5,621 nt of DNA from positions 1 through 5,621 of the forward strand of contig JAEVZT010000561.1 of the NCBI GenBank assembly GCA_023392115.1, read 5' to 3'. Below the pieces are notes generated by a model. That model worked only from the letters and a program-made list of their open reading frames with translations. It searched no databases and had not been told where the DNA came from. This DNA comes from Chloroflexota bacterium. GTDB lineage: Bacteria > Chloroflexota > Anaerolineae > Aggregatilineales > Phototrophicaceae. The position numbers and the translations under genes were made by a program. Of this stretch, positions 1-5,400 are shown one piece after another (positions within the stretch are counted from its first letter, which is position 1; every line of letters starts with the position of its first letter).

Positions 1-2
1 TG

Positions 3-311
3 TTTGTGCAAATCGCGCCGAACGGCGAAGAAATTCGCTTTGCCGCCAATCAGTGGGCGTCGGCAGGGGCGACCCTTCACGCGCTGCCGCCGAAAGACTG
101 TTTCCAATTGTGGACACTCGGCTTCAGCCAGATGGTCAAGCCGGATTACTGCGAGGCGCGGCAGGCATGGCGCGCTGTCGGCGCGCCGCGCTGGTTCTGG
201 ATCAGCACGGAGCCCGACATGACGTTTCAAGTCCGGCGCGGCGATGCGGTGCTGGCGGTTTGTTCAGTCGACGGCGGCGAATGTGTCGTCGATCTGGCGG
301 GGGCGTCCTAA
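3..311 (+). CDS. C-terminal part of a probable secreted protein with four cysteines (5' end outside window)
   Basis: The reading frame is already open at the left edge (TTT at 3-5, then GTG at 6) and ends at TAA 309-311, giving 102 visible residues. The GTG at 6 has no visible ribosome site and the frame continues upstream, so I treat it as internal. The fragment has no membrane helix. It holds four cysteines (visible residues 33, 50, 87, 94) set in a pattern rich in aromatics: C-x3-W near 33-37, DYC at 48-50, RWFWI at 63-67, F-x-VRRGD at 75-81 and a final C-x6-C. Paired cysteines and short beta-like strands fit an exported, disulfide-stabilised domain. From memory, similar tails occur at the end of Chloroflexota surface proteins or lipoproteins, sometimes after lamin-tail-like domains; that link is unverified. 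The gene converges with the ATPase gene, with 2 bp between the stops. Function is not recognised. Confidence 0.75.
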   Translation, partial: FVQIAPNGEEIRFAANQWASAGATLHALPPKDCFQLWTLGFSQMVKPDYCEARQAWRAVGAPRWFWISTEPDMTFQVRRGDAVLAVCSVDGGECVVDLAGAS

Positions 312-329
312 CCTCACGGCGGGGGCGTC
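296..329. repeat. 12-bp direct repeat across the convergent gene ends
   Basis: GGCGGGGGCGTC occurs exactly at 296-307 and again at 318-329, 22 bp apart start to start. The first copy lies in the last codons of the upstream gene, the second in the last codons of the minus-strand ATPase (its TPPP end). No stem-loop with a T-run is visible here, so this is not an obvious terminator. It may be chance in G-rich DNA. Confidence 0.6.
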
Positions 330-1663
330 ACTTCTTGGGCGAGCGTAACGGTCGGCTGCGGTAAGCCGGTGACGACGATCGTCGGCTGGTTGCTGACGAC
401 CGCGAAGGCGATCACGTTGGCGATGATCAGCAGCAGCAGCGCGATTAGCAGCCAGCGGATCAGGCGCGGGCTGACCGTCAACGGGCGCGGTTCGGGCGGC
501 GCGGCTTCGACCGCTGTCGGGCGCGTTAACCGGCGGGCGTTTTCCAGCAGCCACGTCCGCAGCAGTTCCGCCGACAACTGTACGCCTGCGCCGGAAGGGA
601 CGATCAGTTCGCGGTACTCGAGGCTGCGCAGCGCGGCGTTGATCGCCGTGATGTCGAGCGGATAATCCGTGCCGACGAGCCAGCGTTCGATCGACGCCGC
701 GTCGATTGTGCCCATCGGGTCGTCGTAGTACAGCCCGCTGGTTGCCGTCAGCACCAGCCGTTCGTTCGCCGTTAGGCTGTCCCAGATCGCGCGGTAGTCG
801 TCGCGGACGGCATTGTAAACCGTCACGCCGAGCGTTTTTGCGTCCTCAAGCGTGATGACATTCAGGTCGGGCGCGCCGTACCATCGGCGGTAGAATTCAT
901 AGCCGAAACGCTGGATCGCGGCGGGCATTCCGCCTGTCGATCGCTGGACAGCCTGCACCACCTCGTCAGGGACGGTGTATAGGGTGCGCACCGGCTCCTG
1001 CATCAGCCACTTCGTCTCGCTCAGTTCGAGGTTTGACAGCCGGTAGACGTTCTTGATCGGCACGAGCGCGTCGAACGCCGACAGATCGGACTCGTACTCG
1101 GTATCCATCGTGAAAATGACGCCGAGTTGGGGATGCTTGGCGAGCAGCGTGTCGAGGAAGTCGAGAGCGTCTTCGGGCAGAGTCGCCGTCTTGAGCGCCA
1201 CCAGCAGCCGGTCAGCGTCGTCGAACAAGAGCAGCAGATCGCGCGTCCCCCGAAGCGCCGCCAGAATGTGCGGCAGGAATGTGTCGTCGAACCACAGACG
1301 GATATCGTTACCCGGCGGTTCGATCTGCGACAGGCGGCTCAGCGTATATCCGCGCTCGGCGACTGCTTCGGTGATCGTCTGCGCCAGCGACAGCAGCCAG
1401 TCGTATTCGCTCGTGATCGGCTCGTCGCGCAGGGGAATGTAAACGGTGACGACGGTTTCCTTGAAGACGCTGCCGGCGGCATACAGTAACGCAGACTTGC
1501 CGATCTTGCGGCGACCGAGGATAAGGATCGCCTGTTTGCGTCCGGGATCGGAAATTTGACCGTAGATGCGACCGAAGGCGTCCTGACGTCCGGCGAAAGG
1601 CGCTGTAGCGAGACCTGCGGCGTCCCCGGTGTGGTAGGGGTTGGCGAGCGCTCTGTTATCCAT
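314..1663 (-). CDS. P-loop (AAA/STAND-like) ATPase with winged-helix region and C-terminal membrane anchor
   Basis: This 449-residue protein starts at ATG 1663-1661 and stops at TGA 316-314. Residues 8-10 (NPY) and 23-26 (FAGR) form the entry motif seen in many bacterial archaeal-type and STAND-like ATPases. A Walker A motif lies at 50-57 (GRRKIGKS). A Walker B strand at 143-149 (LLLLFDD) ends in two aspartates, and a sensor-like strand follows near 181-186. Residues about 285-375 look like a winged helix: three helices, the last around 338-354, then a short hairpin. A proline-rich linker (381-398) leads to one strongly hydrophobic helix at about 401-424, after RLIR. The last 25 residues are rich in T, P and V. 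I infer a cytoplasmic ATPase domain tethered to the membrane with a short outer tail. A regulatory or signalling role is likely, but no partner domain or enzyme is fused. The frame stays open upstream to 2122, but that part only mirrors the kinase gene. ATG at 1687 is an alternative start without a ribosome site. Confidence 0.88.
   Translation of the reverse strand: MDNRALANPYHTGDAAGLATAPFAGRQDAFGRIYGQISDPGRKQAILILGRRKIGKSALLYAAGSVFKETVVTVYIPLRDEPITSEYDWLLSLAQTITEAVAERGYTLSRLSQIEPPGNDIRLWFDDTFLPHILAALRGTRDLLLLFDDADRLLVALKTATLPEDALDFLDTLLAKHPQLGVIFTMDTEYESDLSAFDALVPIKNVYRLSNLELSETKWLMQEPVRTLYTVPDEVVQAVQRSTGGMPAAIQRFGYEFYRRWYGAPDLNVITLEDAKTLGVTVYNAVRDDYRAIWDSLTANERLVLTATSGLYYDDPMGTIDAASIERWLVGTDYPLDITAINAALRSLEYRELIVPSGAGVQLSAELLRTWLLENARRLTRPTAVEAAPPEPRPLTVSPRLIRWLLIALLLLIIANVIAFAVVSNQPTIVVTGLPQPTVTLAQEVTPPP
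392..463 (-). other. Predicted transmembrane helix of the ATPase (residues 401-424)
   Basis: The encoded segment is almost entirely L, I, A, V and F, with one tryptophan near its start and arginines just before it (residues 400 and 403). By the positive-inside rule the large N-terminal part should be cytoplasmic and the 25-residue tail outside. There is no N-terminal signal peptide, so this helix is the only membrane anchor visible. Confidence 0.85.
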
Positions 1664-1669
1664 GCCCAG

Positions 1670-1675
1670 ATTATA
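1670..1675 (-). promoter_or_regulatory. -10 box of the ATPase promoter, predicting a leaderless mRNA
   Basis: The minus strand reads TATAAT here, a perfect -10 hexamer, preceded by GGTG. Only six bases (CTGGGC) separate it from the ATG at 1663. A usual start seven bases after the -10 box would fall on the A of that ATG. No good -35 hexamer lies 16-18 bp upstream. The only SD-like sequence (AGGTG, 1681-1677) overlaps the promoter and is too far from the ATG. Confidence 0.55.
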
Positions 1676-1687
1676 CACCTGACCCAT

Positions 1688-1726
1688 TTGCCGCGCTTGA
1701 ACCGGCACGGTGTATCTTGCCGCGCT
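1688..1726 (+). repeat. Direct repeat TTGCCGCGCT, possible operator
   Basis: TTGCCGCGCT occurs at 1688-1697 and 1717-1726, 29 bp apart start to start. The second copy is flanked by GGTGTAT on both sides (1709-1715 and 1727-1733). Both copies sit between the two divergent -10 boxes, where a regulator could act on both genes. No known operator is recognised. Confidence 0.5.
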
Positions 1727-1730
1727 GGTG

Positions 1731-1736
1731 TATAAT
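1731..1736 (+). promoter_or_regulatory. -10 box of the nucleotide kinase promoter
   Basis: TATAAT lies 33 bp before the GTG start of the kinase gene, which predicts a transcript start near 1743 and a leader of about 27 bases. The hexamer 17 bp upstream (CGGTGT) does not match the -35 consensus. The promoter may therefore depend on an activator or on another sigma-factor contact. Confidence 0.5.
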
Positions 1737-1758
1737 GCGGCGGTATTCTTCTGAAGGC

Positions 1759-1762
1759 GAGG
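1759..1762 (+). promoter_or_regulatory. Ribosome binding site supporting the GTG start of the kinase
   Basis: GAGG, within GAAGGCGAGG, ends seven bases before the GTG at 1770. It supports that codon as the start. No in-frame ATG precedes the Walker A motif. Confidence 0.6.
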
Positions 1763-1769
1763 CAGCATC

Positions 1770-2342
1770 GTGAAAGACACAGTTTCACCGCGCGCGCTGG
1801 CGTTGGTCGGAATGCCCGGCGCGGGTAAGTCGCTCTGCGCGGCGCACCTACAAGCGTGCGGATTTTTCCAGTTCCGTTTCGGCAGCATTGTTGTCAACGA
1901 AGTCGCGCGGCGCGGGTGGACGCTGACGCCCGAACACGAACGGATCGTGCGCGAGGAATTCCGCGACCAAGAAGGGATGGACGCCATCGCGCGGCGGGCG
2001 CTGCCGCACCTGCGCACCGCGCTCGAACAGCACAACAACATCGTCATCGACGGGCTGTACAGCTTCAGCGAGTACAAAATGCTGAACGCCGAGTTTGGCG
2101 GGCAGATGGTGGTCGTCGCCATCGTCTGCGAGCGCGACCTGCGTTACTCGCGGCTGTCCCAGCGCGCCGAGCGCCCGCTGACGCGCGAAGAAGCCGAGCG
2201 CCGCGACTATCAGGAGATCGAGAAGCTGGAGAAGGGCGGACCGATCGCGATCGCCGATTACACGCTGCTCAACAACGGCGCGTCCGCCGATCTGCTGCTG
2301 GCGCTCGACACGTTGATCGACAAGCTCGATTTTCGCCCGTGA
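1770..2342 (+). CDS. P-loop nucleotide kinase, dephospho-CoA kinase-like / UPF0200-like
   Basis: The gene encodes 190 residues from GTG 1770 to TGA 2340-2342. Walker A is GMPGAGKS at 14-21. Residues 38-62 carry the helix (FGSIVVNEVARRG, then TPEHERIV) that in NMP-type kinases holds the acceptor substrate. A second strand, NIVIDGL at 90-96, follows the pattern VVIDGIRS of the archaeal UPF0200 family. Residues 122-146 are rich in arginine and resemble the lid (RYSRLSQRAERP, then EERRD-like). ADYTLLNNG at 162-170 matches the terminal nucleotide-contact motif (AD-x-x-x-x-N) of CoaE and UPF0200 proteins. Length fits this group (about 180-200). It probably phosphorylates a small nucleotide-like substrate with ATP in the cytoplasm. 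True CoaE is possible, but the E-F-R-D-x-E-G-x-x-A-I-A-x-R order fits UPF0200 better, whose substrate is not established. It is divergent from the ATPase gene and shares its control region. Confidence 0.85.
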   Translation: MKDTVSPRALALVGMPGAGKSLCAAHLQACGFFQFRFGSIVVNEVARRGWTLTPEHERIVREEFRDQEGMDAIARRALPHLRTALEQHNNIVIDGLYSFSEYKMLNAEFGGQMVVVAIVCERDLRYSRLSQRAERPLTREEAERRDYQEIEKLEKGGPIAIADYTLLNNGASADLLLALDTLIDKLDFRP

Positions 2343-2354
2343 GGCGGTACGGGC
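2335..2354 (+). terminator. Short stem-loop at the kinase stop codon, weak terminator candidate
   Basis: GCCCGT (2335-2340) pairs perfectly with ACGGGC (2349-2354) across an 8-base loop, and the stem includes the first base of the stop codon. No T-run follows, so it is not a standard intrinsic terminator. It may slow polymerase, protect the 3' end or be chance. Confidence 0.25.
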
Positions 2355-2372
2355 ATCGCTGACCCGCACAAA

Positions 2373-2401
2373 TTGACAACCCCAGAGCGGTTTTCTATAC
2401 T
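2373..2401 (+). promoter_or_regulatory. Near-consensus sigma-70-type promoter for the large secreted protein
   Basis: TTGACA (2373-2378) is a perfect -35 box, and TATACT (2396-2401) differs from the -10 consensus by one base. The spacer is exactly 17 bp. Transcription should start near 2408, giving a leader of about 29 bases before the TTG start at 2437. The site begins 31 bp after the kinase stop, so the secreted protein gene is likely its own unit. This is the best promoter match in the window. Confidence 0.82.
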
Positions 2402-2423
2402 CGCGCTGTTACCCGACTACACC

Positions 2424-2427
2424 GGAG
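2424..2427 (+). promoter_or_regulatory. Ribosome binding site supporting the TTG start
   Basis: GGAG lies nine bases before TTG 2437. The frame has a stop (TGA 2374-2376) and no other start codon before this TTG. The next candidate, ATG 2470, would remove the first half of the signal peptide. The TTG start is therefore the best choice. Confidence 0.65.
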
Positions 2428-2436
2428 CGTCGAGCG

Positions 2437-2496
2437 TTGCGCCGACTCTATCTCGCCTTCATCACCCTGATGGTGCTTGCAGGGAACGCGCGCGCG
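2437..2496 (+). other. Sec signal peptide of the large secreted protein
   Basis: Residues 2-3 are arginines, followed by a hydrophobic stretch from 4 to 15 (LYLAFITLMVLA). Residues 18-20 (ARA) fit signal peptidase I cleavage before Q21. There is no cysteine after the core, so it is not a lipoprotein. The two arginines are not in a full twin-arginine motif. Confidence 0.85.
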
Positions 2497-5400
2497 CAGC
2501 CCCCCATGCCGCAGCCCGGCGATCCGCCGGTTCTGTCGCTGATCCGCGCGTCAGAGGCGGATGAAAGCGGGACGGCGACGATCAGCGGCGGCGAGGGTGC
2601 GGTCTACGCCGCCGCCAACCTCTTGATTCGCAACCTCTATACCGGACAAACCGTATCAACGCGCGCCAGCATTAACGGCAGCTTTAGCGCGCGTATCCGG
2701 GGCGACAGCAGCACGCCGTACTGGATCGGCACCTTGGCGAGCGAGCCGACTGAAGCCGAACGGAACACGACGGGATCGCTGCCCGGCGGGGCTGGCGCGA
2801 TCCTGTTCGACGTTGAGGGGCAGGCGGAAGGCACACCGTTCTCGGTCGCCGGGACGCTGGCGGAGGGGACGTTATGGTCGGCGCGCGGACAGGTCGACGC
2901 GCTGGCGCTCGATCCGGGCGACAACCTGCGCCTGCGAATGAATGTCCTGCTCGAACTGCCGGTGCTGCCCGCCGATACGCAGTGGATCGGCGTGTTGGGC
3001 TTGCAGCCGATCGCGCGGGCGGCGCAGGACGGGGTCATTCGCCCCGTTGGCGACGCCTTGAGCAACAACGGCTGGTCGGCGATCCAGACGCCAAGCGGGC
3101 TGGCAGTCGATAACTTACGCAGCAGCGCCGCGCTCGGCGAGGTCGTCGTCGGAGCGCAGCAAATGACCCGCGACGACGCAGGGTATCGTTTCACGTTCGA
3201 CTTCAATCTGGCGCTGCCCGACGACCTGCCGCCGGGACTGTACGTCCCGCTGTTTGAGGGTTACACCCAGCAGCTTGACGGGATGCGCGTCCGATGGGGG
3301 CAGAACGGCACCGAAGCGCCGAATATAACAGACGAGTCGGTGATCGCGGGACTTACGCGCCTGCCGGTTGTCATCAACGTCGGCGGCGCTGACTCCGCGC
3401 GGCTCATCTGGACGCTGTTGATAGACAACCCAAGCGACGGCAGCCGGGGCGTTCTCGCCGACGAGGATCAGGCGTTCGCGGCGCTGTCGAACCGCGTCCG
3501 CTTCAACAGCCCGACGTATATCCTGCCACCGGGCGAGTATCCACTTGAGCCGTACCTGCTCAACCAAATGCCAAACCGCTACGACACGTCAGGCGAACCG
3601 CTGATCCCGTTCGCGTCGCCTGCCGGAGCGCTTGAAGCGAGCGTCACCCGACCGGACGGCACGGTCGACGATCTGGGCAGTCACGCGATTGTCCAGAACC
3701 GCTTGTCGACCGACGCGCCTGATGAGCGTGCCCTGTTCGGCGCACAGTCTCAGGTCGACGTGTACCGCCTGACGACGCTTGATCCGCTGCTGGCACGCTA
3801 TCCCTTCGACCAGTACGGCGATTATACGATCGCCCTGTCCGGCGAAACACAGGATGCGTGGGGAAACCGCTACGCGGGTGGCGGGACGTACCGCGTCAGC
3901 ATCGCCGAACCGATCGACCTGACGCCGGCGGTGCTGCCGGGAACACCATTTGAGGTCGGCGACTCGTTTCATCCCGGCGTTTATCTCGCGCCGGGCGTGC
4001 CCGCCGACGTCAGCGCGCACCTGCAGGTCTTCCCGCTTGATGGCGGTGACATTATCGAACGTGTCTTCAGCGGTCAGGCGAACCGCTACGGCTATTTCGA
4101 CGCGGGCGGGGATTATTTCACGTTTGAGGCGCCGGGCGAGTATCTCGTCGATTACGTCGTCCGCTACACCGACGGCGGTGGACGGCTGTGGATGGCGAGT
4201 TTGCGCGCCGCGGGCGTGATCGCTTCGCCGGAGCGCGCGCTGATCGCACACGGCGAGCGCGGGCTGCCTTCGCAAGCCGTCGATCTCCGTCCGGCGTGGT
4301 TTCTGCTCGAACGCTACGCTGCGATCGCCGGTGTTGACCCGCGCGAAACGCGCCTGAACGCGCCGTATTTCAGCGGTGACAACGCGTGGATTGCCGATGG
4401 GCGGAACGGCGGCATGCGTCCGGTGCTACGCGTGCAGGATCGCTTTGGGGCGTACCAGAACTGGGTGGTTGAGGCGCTCGAAGGGTATGTGTCGCCGCAG
4501 GGGCTGACGATCAACCAGCTTGCCGTCGAGGATGAACTGCCGATCCTGTTCTTCGCCCAGCGCGGCGACCCCTACGACTCGGCGCTGCTGCCGGAGCGGA
4601 TCAGCAGCAACAGCTATGTTTACATCAGTGCCGTTCGTCCGGGTGTGACGATGCGCCAGTACGTCGTCGGGCGCGAGGATGGCGGTCTGCCGCTGTACTG
4701 GGACTCGGATGACCCTAACAACGGGCAGATCGGCGCGGGGAGCGCGGGCGACCGTCCGGGGGATTTCGCCTTCATTTTCGGCGGCGCGATCTTCCGCAAC
4801 GAAGCGGCGGATCTGCGCGAAGCGACGATCTACGGCGCGGCGCTGTCGGTGATCGCCGACGCAAATGGGGCGCGCATCTTTCCACCGGGACGCGGGCGCG
4901 CGGGCGGTCCGGATGGCGGCGCGCTGGTTGCCCTGCCGAACGAAACGCACGATATGTTCTTTCACCCGACCGGACTGCAGCCGGGCGCGGTGCTGGTCGT
5001 CGGCGAAACGGCGAGCGTCGCCGGACAGGTCGCGCCGACGCTTCCCGCCGATGTGCGCGTCACGATCACGTCACCGAGCGGGCTTGTGCGCGAATCCACC
5101 GGACAGGCGAACGCGGTCGGCGCGTATTTCGACCCGGCGGCTTCGTTCGTCGTCGAGGAAGTCGGCATGTGGACGGTTCAGATCGCCGTCCGTTATGACG
5201 GCGTCACGTCGATCGGATCGCTCGACATGGTGCCGATTCGCGGCGGCGTCGTCGGTTCACAGGCGGGAAGCTACGCCTTCTACGTCGTTCCACCGGATGC
5301 CGAACAGCTTCCGCTGAACGGGGGGCAAAGCGACACGACGATTCCGGTGGCGAACCAGTACAATTTCAACTACACGCTGCCGGATGACTGGACGGACATA

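Larger units (their letters stand above)
1670..1736. repeat. Perfect 10-bp inverted repeat ATTATACACC / GGTGTATAAT in the divergent promoter region
   Basis: ATTATACACC at 1670-1679 is the exact reverse complement of GGTGTATAAT at 1727-1736; the gap is 47 bp. Each arm contains one of the two outward-facing -10 boxes. A third, partial copy (GGTGTAT) lies at 1709-1715 on the plus strand. The symmetry could reflect shared promoter or regulator sites for the two divergent genes. Confidence 0.7.

Noticed and set aside
4..364. Two other plus-strand frames at the left end (4-222 and 53-364)
   Set aside because: Their products are arginine-rich with low-complexity composition, unlike the balanced composition of the frame ending at 311.
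1664..2122. N-terminal extension of the minus-strand ATPase frame to 2122, giving 602 residues
   Set aside because: The extension is antisense to the well-supported kinase gene and has no ATPase-like or other domain. A good -10 box lies just before ATG 1663.
2335..2354. Stem-loop after the kinase as a firm intrinsic terminator
   Set aside because: The stem is only 6 bp and no T-run follows, so it is listed only as a weak candidate.
1848..2369. Minus-strand open frame of 173 codons opposite the kinase
   Set aside because: It lies antisense to a gene with clear kinase motifs and shows no recognisable domain; open antisense frames are expected in GC-rich coding DNA.
2373..2564. Short plus-strand frame starting with TTG at 2373
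   Set aside because: Its start codon is the -35 box of the promoter, it has no ribosome site, and it overlaps the signal peptide region in another frame.
2637..4965. Several long minus-strand frames (2637-3206, 3115-3567, 3589-4275, 4426-4965)
   Set aside because: All are antisense to the uninterrupted secreted protein frame. Their products are arginine-rich, have no domain and lack ribosome sites; they mirror the GC-rich codon bias.
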